This document shows, piece after piece, positions 22,581-30,800 of a DNA stretch of 31,088 bases. The stretch lies in NCBI GenBank assembly GCA_003552745.1, contig PUOG01000040.1, positions 1 to 31,088 on the forward strand, written 5' to 3'. The notes below the pieces were generated by a model. The model saw only the letters and a list, made by a program, of their open reading frames with translations. It was not told where the DNA came from and made no database searches. The position numbers and the translations under genes were made by a program. Source of the DNA: Spirochaetaceae bacterium (GTDB lineage: Bacteria > Spirochaetota > Spirochaetia > DSM-27196 > SKKC01). Each line of letters opens with the position of its first letter. The stretch's first letter is position 1.

Positions 22581-23311
22581 TGGAGGCGGCGGAAAAGTTC
22601 ATAGAGAACGACACCGGCGGCAACCGAGACGTTCAAGCTGTCTGCGAATCCTCCCCCGGGTATCGAGAGCAACTCGTCGCAAGCAGAACGCACCGCCGGA
22701 CGCACTCCTTTCCCCTCGCTGCCGACTACGATTACGGCGGGGAAGTTTATGACTGCAGACCTGATATCTCGCCCGGTGGAGCCGGTACCATACACCCAGT
22801 AACCTGCCTCTGCGAGACTCCGCAGACTGCGCGCCAGATTGACGACCGGACCGTGGTCAATATGTCCTGCGGTTCCGGCGCTCGCCTGCATGACTGTTTC
22901 GCCGATCGAAGGGGCACCGCGTGACGGATAGATCACCGCACGCACTCCGAAACGATCGGCGCTCCGAATAATCGCACCAACGTTGTGCGGATCGGTGATC
23001 TGATCGAGGGCAACCACCACGCTTCCTGGAGCCGCGTCGAAAAGCGAGCTCAACTCGAAACTTGCTCCGCCTTTACGCGGATCGCTTCCTTTTAGCCGAA
23101 ATGCCGCGATCCGGGCGTTCGGTATTCCGGTGCGGCTGCGAAGCTTCGAGCGCGAAACCTCTGTTATCCGGACCCGGCCGCAGCGACGAGCTTGTGCGGC
23201 AAGCGAATCGGTGCGAGGGTGGCCCTCTTCCAGCAGCAGCTCACCGGATGGATCGCTTTCGAGGTACCCTTCAATGGCGTGGAAAGCGGTTACCCACTCA
23301 TTCCTCGCCAT
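22577..23311 (-). CDS. rlmB: SpoU/TrmH-family rRNA 2'-O-methyltransferase (RlmB-like)
   Basis: SPOUT methyltransferase using S-adenosylmethionine; RlmB methylates a 2'-OH in 23S rRNA. The 244-residue product has a short N-terminal substrate-binding part (H-A-I-E-G-Y-L, about 12-18) and the catalytic trefoil knot with V-A-L-D-Q-I-T-D-P-H-N-V-G-A-I-I-R-S-A, V-V-G-S-E-G-K-G-V-R and I-P-G-G-G-F-A-D-S-L-N-V-S-V-A, the three SpoU motifs. The longer open frame is rejected: the ATG at 23311 is preceded by GGAGG and overlaps the end of the secreted-protein gene by 14 bases. The exact target nucleotide cannot be told from sequence. Confidence 0.9.
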   Translation of the reverse strand: MARNEWVTAFHAIEGYLESDPSGELLLEEGHPRTDSLAAQARRCGRVRITEVSRSKLRSRTGIPNARIAAFRLKGSDPRKGGASFELSSLFDAAPGSVVVALDQITDPHNVGAIIRSADRFGVRAVIYPSRGAPSIGETVMQASAGTAGHIDHGPVVNLARSLRSLAEAGYWVYGTGSTGRDIRSAVINFPAVIVVGSEGKGVRPAVRSACDELLSIPGGGFADSLNVSVAAGVVLYELFRRLH

Positions 23312-23774
23312 ACTCCTCCACCCGGTCTTTCGTACCGTCGTGATTCGTGTCCTGCTCGTATCGTGAGATGAACTCACCGTCAGCGACGAAAATTCGCACG
23401 TCGACGGCACGGTCACCGTTCGTATCGATTTCGTGCAACTTCAAAGCACCACGATCGTAGTAGTAGAAATTGTCGAACCAACCGTCGCCCGAGTAATCCA
23501 TTGCGGCACGCACCAATCGATTACTCTGGTCGACTATCACCGCATAGTCGTACCGGCCATCGTCGTTCATGTCGAAGAGTTCCCACTCATCACCCATATC
23601 CGATGCCGAGAAGATTGGTCTGTCGGGTGGATCATACTCGTCGAGGTCGACTGCATAGTCAGGCGCGTCTTCGGAAGGCTCATCGAGCACCTCCGGTGGC
23701 TCCTGAGCAGTGAGAGAAGCGAACGTAACAACCAGAACTAGAACAACCGTGACGACGATACGCAAGACTTGCAT
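23298..23774 (-). CDS. Secreted protein with four calcium-type Asp loops, function unknown
   Basis: A 158-residue protein with a signal peptide (hydrophobic about 5-20, likely cut after L-T-A at 21-23; no lipobox cysteine), then an acidic linker (25-55). Four nine-residue loops follow at 68-76 (D-M-N-D-D-G-R-Y-D), 93-101 (D-Y-S-G-D-G-W-F-D), 117-125 (D-T-N-G-D-R-A-V-D) and 142-150 (D-T-N-H-D-G-T-K-D), spaced 24 to 25 residues apart. Such D-x-N-x-D-G-x-x-D loops bind calcium in EF-hand, dockerin and thrombospondin-3 proteins. I recognise no named family. GGAGGTG lies ten bases before the ATG and a promoter is just upstream. It shares its mRNA with rlmB, whose start lies in its last codons. Confidence 0.8.
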   Translation of the reverse strand: MQVLRIVVTVVLVLVVTFASLTAQEPPEVLDEPSEDAPDYAVDLDEYDPPDRPIFSASDMGDEWELFDMNDDGRYDYAVIVDQSNRLVRAAMDYSGDGWFDNFYYYDRGALKLHEIDTNGDRAVDVRIFVADGEFISRYEQDTNHDGTKDRVEEYGEE

Positions 23775-23798
23775 GGGCAGACAACACCTCCATTAGAG

Positions 23799-23827
23799 AG
23801 TATCGTCGCAACACCGATCGCTGTTAA
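23799..23827 (-). promoter_or_regulatory. Promoter for the secreted protein and rlmB
   Basis: TTAACA (23822-23827) and GATACT (23799-23804) on the minus strand are exactly 17 bases apart, in the short gap after dnaJ. The predicted start near 23792 gives a leader of about 20 bases that includes the GGAGGTG ribosome-binding site. Confidence 0.55.
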
Positions 23828-23835
23828 ACGTGTTA

Positions 23836-24969
23836 CTACTTGAGTTGCGAAAGCCGCACCGGTTCGGGATCGGAGACTTCGCCCTCGACCTTTGACAACT
23901 CCTTCAGTAGCGACTTCGCCTTGCCACTGAGCTTCTCCGGCACTTGTACGTGAACTCGCACATACATGTCACCCCGGCGATTCGCGGAGTTCAGGTGCGG
24001 AATGCCCTCGCCCTTCAGACGCAGAATCTTGCCGTTCTGCGTGCCGCTCGGAATCTTAACTCGAACGCGTTTCTTATCGAGTGTTGGAACGTTGATCTCA
24101 CCACCGAGAGCCGCTTGCGTGATGCTGATCGGGATGACACAGTAGACATCGTTTCCTTCGCGCTCGAAGTACTTATGCGGCCGGACACGCACAAAGACAT
24201 ACAAGTCGCCGAACGGCCCGCCGTTCGGACCTGCATCACCCTCCCCCGGTATATTGATGCGCTTACCGCTGTCTATACCGGGTGGAATCTTGACGCTCAA
24301 CTCGCGCTTTTGCTTCTTCACGCCGCTTCCACGGCAGACCCGACACGGGTTCTCGATGACCTGCCCCTCTCCGTTACAAGTCGGACAGGTGGTCGCGATC
24401 GAGAAGAAACCGGAGCTTCGCCTGACCTGCCCCATGCCGCCGCAGGTATCGCAGGTCCTCTGCCCGCCTGTTCCCTCGGCGCCGGAGCCACCGCATTCGT
24501 CACATGCCGTGCGTCGGTCGAACTCGATCTCCAACTCTTTCCCGAAAGCTGCCTCTTCGAACGAGAGATCGACGTCGTAGCGAAGATCGGAACCACGGCG
24601 GACACCTCCGCGTGAAGCACCGCTTCGCCCGGAGCGGCGACCACCACCGCCGAAGAAGGTATCGAAGATGTCGGAGAAGTCGGAGAAGATGTCACCGAAG
24701 TCGTGGGCACCGGCGCCGCCGCCGTTGCCCATTCCTTCGACACCGGCAAAGCCAAACTGATCGTAGGCGCGCCGTCGATCTTCGTCCGCGAGAACCTCGT
24801 ACGCCTCGGTTGCTTCCTTGAACGCTTCCTCGGCGTGCCGATCGCCGGGATTTCGATCGGGATGATATTGAACCGCGAGCTTTCGGTACGCCTTTTTTAT
24901 CTCTTCGGTACTCGCTCCCTTACTCAGTCCGAGCACCTCGTAATAGTCCCGTTTTGCCACGGATGCCAT
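23836..24969 (-). CDS. dnaJ: Chaperone protein DnaJ
   Basis: Full-length type I Hsp40, which delivers clients to DnaK and stimulates its ATPase. The 377-residue protein has the J domain with H36-P37-D38, a Gly/Phe/Asp-rich linker (about 75-125), four zinc-binding C-x-x-C-x-G-x-G repeats (cysteines 156/159, 173/176, 195/198, 209/212) and two C-terminal client-binding beta domains. The start is ATG with AGAGG upstream, 11 bases after the dnaK stop. It is the third gene of the grpE-dnaK-dnaJ unit. Confidence 0.98.
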   Translation of the reverse strand: MASVAKRDYYEVLGLSKGASTEEIKKAYRKLAVQYHPDRNPGDRHAEEAFKEATEAYEVLADEDRRRAYDQFGFAGVEGMGNGGGAGAHDFGDIFSDFSDIFDTFFGGGGRRSGRSGASRGGVRRGSDLRYDVDLSFEEAAFGKELEIEFDRRTACDECGGSGAEGTGGQRTCDTCGGMGQVRRSSGFFSIATTCPTCNGEGQVIENPCRVCRGSGVKKQKRELSVKIPPGIDSGKRINIPGEGDAGPNGGPFGDLYVFVRVRPHKYFEREGNDVYCVIPISITQAALGGEINVPTLDKKRVRVKIPSGTQNGKILRLKGEGIPHLNSANRRGDMYVRVHVQVPEKLSGKAKSLLKELSKVEGEVSDPEPVRLSQLK

Positions 24970-24980
24970 CCGACCTCTGC

Positions 24981-26927
24981 CTATTGCTTCTCTTCCTCGT
25001 CGACTACCTCATAGTCAACGTCTTCCACATTCTCGCTGTCGGCACTCTCTGCACCTTCGCTCTGTCCGTTGCCACCCGTCTGGTCACTTCCGCCGTCGGG
25101 GTCCGTCTCGGACTGCTGAGAAGCGGCGCTCTGCTTGTAGACCTCTTCGGCGAGCTTGTGGGAAGCCTGTTTGAGCGCTTCGCTCTTTGCTTTGATATCG
25201 TCAGGATCGCCGCTGTCGAGCGAGCTTCGCAGGGCACTGATCGCCTCGTTGATCTGTTGCCGATCCGCGTCGCTGATCTTGTCTCCGTAGTCGCTCAAGC
25301 TCTTTTCGGTCGAGTAGATCAGGCTGTCTGCCTCGTTGCGCGCCTCGGCGGCCTCTTTCGCCTTGCGATCGTCTTCGGCGTGCGCTTCGGCGTCCTTGAC
25401 CATGCGGTTGATTTCGTCTTCGGAGAGCCCGGAACTCGATTCGATCCGGATCTTTTGCTCTTTGCCGGTTCCGAGGTCCTTCGCCGAAACATGCACGATT
25501 CCGTTCGCATCGATATCGAAGCTGACCTCGATCTGCGGAACTCCTCTCGGTGCCGGAGGTATTCCGACGAGATCAAACCGACCGAGAGTTCGGTTCTGGC
25601 TTGCCATTTCTCGCTCGCCCTGAAGGACGTGAATACTAACGGCGGTCTGGTTATCGGCGGCCGTGGAAAAGATCTGACTCTTCCGTGTCGGGATCGTCGT
25701 ATTCCGTTCGATGAGTTTCGTGAACACTCCGCCGAGCGTCTCGATCCCGAGAGAAAGCGGTGTGACATCGAGCAGAAGGACATCCTTCACGTCACCACCG
25801 AGGATACCTCCCTGAATCGCTGCTCCGACGGCAACGACCTCGTCCGGATTGACTCCCTTATTTGGATCGCGTCCGAAGAGATCCTTCACCAGCCGCTGAA
25901 CGGCAGGAATTCGAGTTGACCCACCGACAAGAATGACCGCATCAATATCCGATGCGCTGACACCCGCATCCTTCAAAGCACTCTGGCACGGACCCTTGGT
26001 TTTGTTCACGAGGTCCCCGACCATCTGCTCGAACTTCGAACGGCTCAACGAGTACTGTAGATGTTTCGGCCCGGAGTTATCCGCCGTGATAAACGGCAGG
26101 TTTATCTCGGTACTCTGAGTACTGGAAAGCTCCTTCTTAGCCTTCTCGGCAGCCTCGCGAAGCCGCTGCAGCGCCATGCGATCCTTCGAAAGGTCAATCC
26201 CGTAATCGTTCTTGAAGTTATCGACGAGCCAGTCGATGACCTGTTGATCGAAGTTATCCCCGCCGAGATGGGTATCGCCGTTCGTACTCTTTACCTCGAA
26301 AACGCCGTCGCCGAGCTCGAGTATCGATATGTCGAACGTTCCACCTCCGAGATCGTATACAGCAATACGCTCTTCATTCTTTTCCTTCCCGAACCCGTAT
26401 GCGAGCGCTGCCGCGGTCGGCTCATTCACGATCCGCTTTACCTCGAGTCCGGCGATACGCCCCGCATCTTTCGTTGCCTGCCGCTGCGAGTCGTTGAAGT
26501 AGGCGGGTACGGTAATAACCGCCTCGGTGACCGATTCACCGAGATAGTCCTCCGCGGTCTCCTTCATCTTCTGAAGCACCGCCGCGGATATCTCGGGTGG
26601 AGAGAGTTTCTTATCGCCGACGTCTATACTCAGTCCGCCGTTGTTGTCCTTCTCGACCTTGTAAGAGACCATTCCGATCTCTTCCTTTACCTCATCGAAT
26701 CGGCGTCCCATGAATCGCTTGATCGAATACACGGTATATTCGGGGTTCGTCACGACCTGGTTCTTTGCAGGTTGTCCAACGAGCCTTTCGCCCTTCGAGG
26801 TATACGCGACCATCGACGGCGTCGTACGCTGGCCCTCGGCGTTCTGTATAACCGTCGGCTCGCCGCCTTCCATGATCGCGACGCACGAGTTCGTTGTTCC
26901 GAGGTCGATACCGATTATTCTACCCAT
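24981..26927 (-). CDS. dnaK: Chaperone protein DnaK (Hsp70)
   Basis: Hsp70 chaperone. In the 648 residues, the nucleotide domain begins I-G-I-D-L-G-T-T-N-S (5-14) and contains Y-D-L-G-G-G-T-F-D (191-199) and V-G-G-S-T-R-I-P (near 340). The linker D-V-L-L-L-D-V-T-P-L-S-L-G precedes the substrate domain, and the acidic C-terminal end reads V-D-Y-E-V-V-D-E-E-E. The long GrpE-type loop typical of bacterial DnaK is present. AGGAGC lies nine bases before the ATG. It follows grpE by 33 bases. Confidence 0.98.
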   Translation of the reverse strand: MGRIIGIDLGTTNSCVAIMEGGEPTVIQNAEGQRTTPSMVAYTSKGERLVGQPAKNQVVTNPEYTVYSIKRFMGRRFDEVKEEIGMVSYKVEKDNNGGLSIDVGDKKLSPPEISAAVLQKMKETAEDYLGESVTEAVITVPAYFNDSQRQATKDAGRIAGLEVKRIVNEPTAAALAYGFGKEKNEERIAVYDLGGGTFDISILELGDGVFEVKSTNGDTHLGGDNFDQQVIDWLVDNFKNDYGIDLSKDRMALQRLREAAEKAKKELSSTQSTEINLPFITADNSGPKHLQYSLSRSKFEQMVGDLVNKTKGPCQSALKDAGVSASDIDAVILVGGSTRIPAVQRLVKDLFGRDPNKGVNPDEVVAVGAAIQGGILGGDVKDVLLLDVTPLSLGIETLGGVFTKLIERNTTIPTRKSQIFSTAADNQTAVSIHVLQGEREMASQNRTLGRFDLVGIPPAPRGVPQIEVSFDIDANGIVHVSAKDLGTGKEQKIRIESSSGLSEDEINRMVKDAEAHAEDDRKAKEAAEARNEADSLIYSTEKSLSDYGDKISDADRQQINEAISALRSSLDSGDPDDIKAKSEALKQASHKLAEEVYKQSAASQQSETDPDGGSDQTGGNGQSEGAESADSENVEDVDYEVVDEEEKQ

Positions 26928-26960
26928 CCCTGACTGCTCCTTTCGAGTTCCGAGTTTGAT

Positions 26961-27662
26961 CTATTCCGCGCCACCGTCACCGGAAGCCGGCTCCGATTCG
27001 GCATCTCCGTCCGGCTGCGACTGCTGCTCCTCGGCCGTTCCTCCCGGCATGGTTACTTTCACCTTGGCAGACCGCAGTACCTTATCATGGAGAAGATACC
27101 CTTTCTGGAACGCCTCGAGGACTCTCGGCGTGTCCGTATTCGGATCCGTTTCCGCAGCGACAGCCTCATGACATTGAGGATCGAAATCCTCTCCTTCCGC
27201 GTCGAATCGCTTCAGACCCCATTTTCGTTCAAGCATCCCCGTGAACTGCTTTTCGATAAGCGTGATCCCGTCGTGGAATGCATTGAAGTCCTTCGACTCG
27301 TCAGCGGACTGAATTGCTCTCTCAAAATCATCAATTACCGGAAGGATGTCAAGCAGCAGCTGCTTATTCGCAAATCGCGCAGACTCTTCCTTTTCGCGCT
27401 GCATCCGCTTTCGAAAGTTCTCGAAATCCGCTTGTTTGCGCAGAATCTGTTCTTTCAAGTCGCTATTCTCGGACTCGAGAGCGGAAATCCGCGCCTCAAG
27501 CTCCGCGATTCGGTCCACATCCGCCGGCGTGGCATCATCGTTCCCATCGTCGGGCTGATCCGCACCGGAAGCGACCTGTTCGTCGTCCGTTTCCGTTTCT
27601 TCTATTGTCTTTTCTTCGTAAGCATCGCGAATTTCGCTCTGCTGATCCTTCGGCTGTGACAT
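26961..27662 (-). CDS. grpE: Nucleotide exchange factor GrpE
   Basis: GrpE releases ADP from DnaK and acts as a thermosensor. The 233-residue protein has an acidic disordered lead (about 1-50), a long coiled-coil helix (about 50-110 with R-K-Q-A-D-F-E-N-F-R-K-R), the F-E-R-A-I and I-E-K-Q-F segments, and the C-terminal beta part (D-P-Q-C-H-E-A-V, V-L-E-A-F-Q-K-G-Y-L-L, S-A-K-V-K-V). An additional acidic Gln/Gly/Glu tail of about 25 residues follows. AGAGGA lies just before the ATG. A promoter is seen about 55 bases upstream, so this begins the heat-shock unit. Confidence 0.97.
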   Translation of the reverse strand: MSQPKDQQSEIRDAYEEKTIEETETDDEQVASGADQPDDGNDDATPADVDRIAELEARISALESENSDLKEQILRKQADFENFRKRMQREKEESARFANKQLLLDILPVIDDFERAIQSADESKDFNAFHDGITLIEKQFTGMLERKWGLKRFDAEGEDFDPQCHEAVAAETDPNTDTPRVLEAFQKGYLLHDKVLRSAKVKVTMPGGTAEEQQSQPDGDAESEPASGDGGAE

Positions 27663-27714
27663 GGATTCCTCTATATAAATGCTCTGTGCTGGGAAATACC
27701 AGGGTGCTCGTCAT

Positions 27715-27744
27715 AATGTAGCCAACCGCCGGAGTCGGGGTCAA
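27715..27744 (-). promoter_or_regulatory. grpE-dnaK-dnaJ promoter, sigma-70 type
   Basis: TTGACC (27739-27744) and TACATT (27715-27720) on the minus strand are 18 bases apart. The start would be near 27708, giving a leader of about 45 bases. I find no CIRCE element (TTAGCACTC-N9-GAGTGCTAA) and no sigma-32-like sequence here, and no hrcA gene adjoins the unit, so the heat-shock control is not evident. Confidence 0.5.
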
Positions 27745-27794
27745 GTGAATGAGTGTAGATGCTGTAACGCAGAGAGACCAAACGAAGTGCAAGG

Positions 27795-27831
27795 TCGGCC
27801 GGGCCCGGAGTAAACGCCCGAAGCCCGCCGA
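27795..27831 (-). terminator. GC-rich hairpin after the coiled-coil gene
   Basis: On the minus strand TCGGC-GGGC pairs with GCCC-G-GCCGA (one bulged G) around an 18-base loop, starting about 18 bases past the stop of the coiled-coil protein. No T-tract follows. It could slow or end transcription before the grpE promoter. Confidence 0.3.
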
Positions 27832-27848
27832 TGTACCCGCCGATCGCA

Positions 27849-30800
27849 CTACTTCCTCGGCATTTCGAGAATCAGCTCGACCTCACCGAGACTCAGTTTC
27901 GTAGCCCGGGCAATCTCATCCGCCTTCCAGCCCTGCCGTGCGAGTTTCGTTACGGTATCCCGAACGCTTGTCGGAGGAGCCCCTGCGTCCGACGCTTTCT
28001 CCTTGCCGCTCTGCTTCAGGATCGTGCCGAGAAGCTTGACCTGTTCTTTCGCCTCTTCACCAACCTCCTGAAGACGGGTTTCGGTCCGTGCAAGCCACTC
28101 ACGCGCCTTCTGGAGTTCCTCCATCCGGCTCTCGGTGTCCTGGATCAAATCCTCCAATCGACTCAGCTGCTCGACCGCATGATCGGCATCTTCCTTGCCT
28201 TGAGCAAGCTCCTGAATCTGACTGCGCACGTCCGACAGCTCCCTGGGCAACGACTCGACCTCCGAATGAAGCGTTTGCACACGATTTTCCAGCTGCTCGA
28301 TTTCGTTGAAGCTCTTGTCAATCGACTCGGCGGTCGCGTTAAGCACATTCTGCTTCTTCTCAAGCCGGGCGAACCCGTGGTCGACCTGATCCCGGAGCTG
28401 CTCGACTTTCCTAAGCCTGACCTGCAGATCCTGTAGCGTATCGTTTGATCCGGTAACTTGAGCCAGCTTTGACTCCACCGCCTCCGACAGATTCAGCAAC
28501 TTTGAATAGTCCTCTTCGATCGAATCGATCCGCCGCTTCTCCTGCATGAAGCCGTTAAGCCGGCTCTGGGTATCGTCGACCATGCTACGAATCGCCGAGA
28601 CTTCACTGTTTAGCCGGTCAACCGCCTCACGTCTCTCGTAAACACGGTCGAGGTCGTTCGAAAGCCGCTCGATCTCTGCGTCAAGGCTTTCTTTCAACTC
28701 ATCGGCGCGGTTGAAGGCACGAGTATGCTCGACGAACTCCTCCGTCGCATGGTTGAGATCGTCGATTTCCTTTCGGAGCTGTTCTGCATCCCGCTGGACT
28801 GTTCCGAGTAACTCGGCACGTTGATCGCGGACGGTATCCCCTGCTTCCTGTATAGCGAGTCGAAGCTCTTGAAGCTTCCGTTCGCCTTCCAGTTCTACCT
28901 GCTTCCTGCTCTGCTCGACTTCCTCGCGGAACGAAGCGGTATCCGCACGGAACTGTTCGACAGCGTCTTCGGCGCGTTCGTCTACACGACGCGCCACCAT
29001 CTCCGCGCGCTCACCGATTTCGCCCACACGTGACTCCACCGTCTGCAAACGTTTCTCGGTTGCCCCATCGACTTCCGTGAGCCGCTGCTCGACACGATTC
29101 GTGAGATCACCAAGAGTCTGCTCCGCCTCACGAACCTTTTCGGAGATCGCTGCCTGCTTCTCGGCCGTTTCGTGCTCCAGCGACTGCAGACGATCATCGA
29201 TGTTATTGCGGAACGTCCGATCGCGTTCTGACAGCTGCTCCTCGAAATCTTCCGTGTAACGACGCTCGAGCTCCGCTCGCTCCTGTCCAGCTTCCTCGGC
29301 GAGTGATCTCAGCTGCTGGTGCATCGAGTTCTGCCATTCTTCGAGTTTGCGATCCATCGAGACGCTACGATTCCTCAAGTCGGTGAAGAATTCATCCTCA
29401 AAGACTTTGAGTTTCTCGTTCACATTCTCGTAGGCACTTGCCTTCAGTCGCTGCAACTCCGCGTCAAGCTCCTCCATGGTTGCCTGGATTCTCTGGGTCT
29501 CGGATTCAGCTCGTGCAAGGTCATCCTCTCGCTTCGACCTCAGAGACTCCCCCGTTTCTTTGAGTTCAGATTCGAGCCGGGATGCGAGCTGTTGCATGCT
29601 CTCACGAATGGCTGATTCGAAGTCCGCCATTTCGTTCGCCGCCGCCTCGAGTCGTTCCAATCGCCCGTTGAGTGCATCGTTGGATTCGTTGAGCCGCTCT
29701 TCGAGGCCCTCGTATAGTGAGTCCGCCGCGCCGCTGATCTTGTTTTCGAACTCAGCTCGCCACCTCTCGATTTTTTCGTCGAGCTGCGTATCGAATTCGT
29801 TGCGCTGACTCTCAAGGCGACTATCCGTGTGCTCGGATATGCGTGTGACCTCCGAGGCCGTTTCGTTAACTCGACGTCTACTCTGCTCGACCGTTTCCAG
29901 CTGTTCGTTGATCTCGTTCTGGGCGGCTTCGAGGCGCGACATAACCTCCTCGCGCCACTGATCGTAAGACTCGGTTGTCTGTCGAAACAGCGTTTGCAGC
30001 CGGTCGCTGGTCTCAGACTCGGTTTCGTTCACCGTGCGGACGAGCTCCGAAAGCCGCTCGGAGATACTCTGCATCCGGTTTCCGGTTTCCACCTGAAGCT
30101 CACCGAGTCGTTCGTCGAAGTCCGACGCCAGATGCTCGCGATCGGCGCTGATTCGCTCGGTCAGCTCGGCGCGTGTCCGGGTGAGCTCTCCTTCGAGCTC
30201 CGCGCTCAGCTGTGACTCACGTTCTGCCAGGTTGTTGCGCAATGCGGCAGCACTTTCCCTGGTTCGTTGCTCGATGTGAGCGCGAAGCTTTTCGAGCGAT
30301 GCTGAAGTCAGCTTTTCGCCCTGCTCCGCAAGCGCTTCAAACCGTTCTCGCGTCGTTCTCTCCAGTTCGTCTATTTCGGCCTCGGTTTCGCTGCGTAGCG
30401 ACTCAAGGCGTTCGGCCGCGCGTGTAATCACATCCGAAGCGCTCTGCTCGACTTCGGAGGCAGCACTCTCGATGTGCCGCTTCCCGGAATCGACGCGATC
30501 GTCAAGCACCTCAAGTGTAGCTGTCACACGCTCCTCGGTTTCGGCAGCACGTTGCTCCATATCCGAGACCGTCTCGCGAACATCCCTCAGCAATTGCTCC
30601 CGTGTGTTCTCGAGGGCGCTTCGGTTGTGCTCCTCAAAGCGCGCCTCGGTCTCCGCAAGGCGTGTCTCAATCTCCTTGACACGTTCCTGTGACGCCTTGA
30701 CACGCTTCCCGACGCTGTCGATGTAGTCGGACTCATTCTGAATGCGGCGGATCCCCTCCTGCGCTTGCGCCGTGCGTGTATCGAGATCGCCCAAGGCCCG

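Noticed and set aside
24954..26933. Long plus-strand frames opposite dnaK (321 and 290 codons)
   Set aside because: They mirror the conserved dnaK coding sequence and show no protein family of their own.
27663..27720. Short inverted repeat CTGG-GAAATA-CCAG in the grpE leader as a CIRCE element
   Set aside because: Arms are only four bases and do not match TTAGCACTC/GAGTGCTAA.
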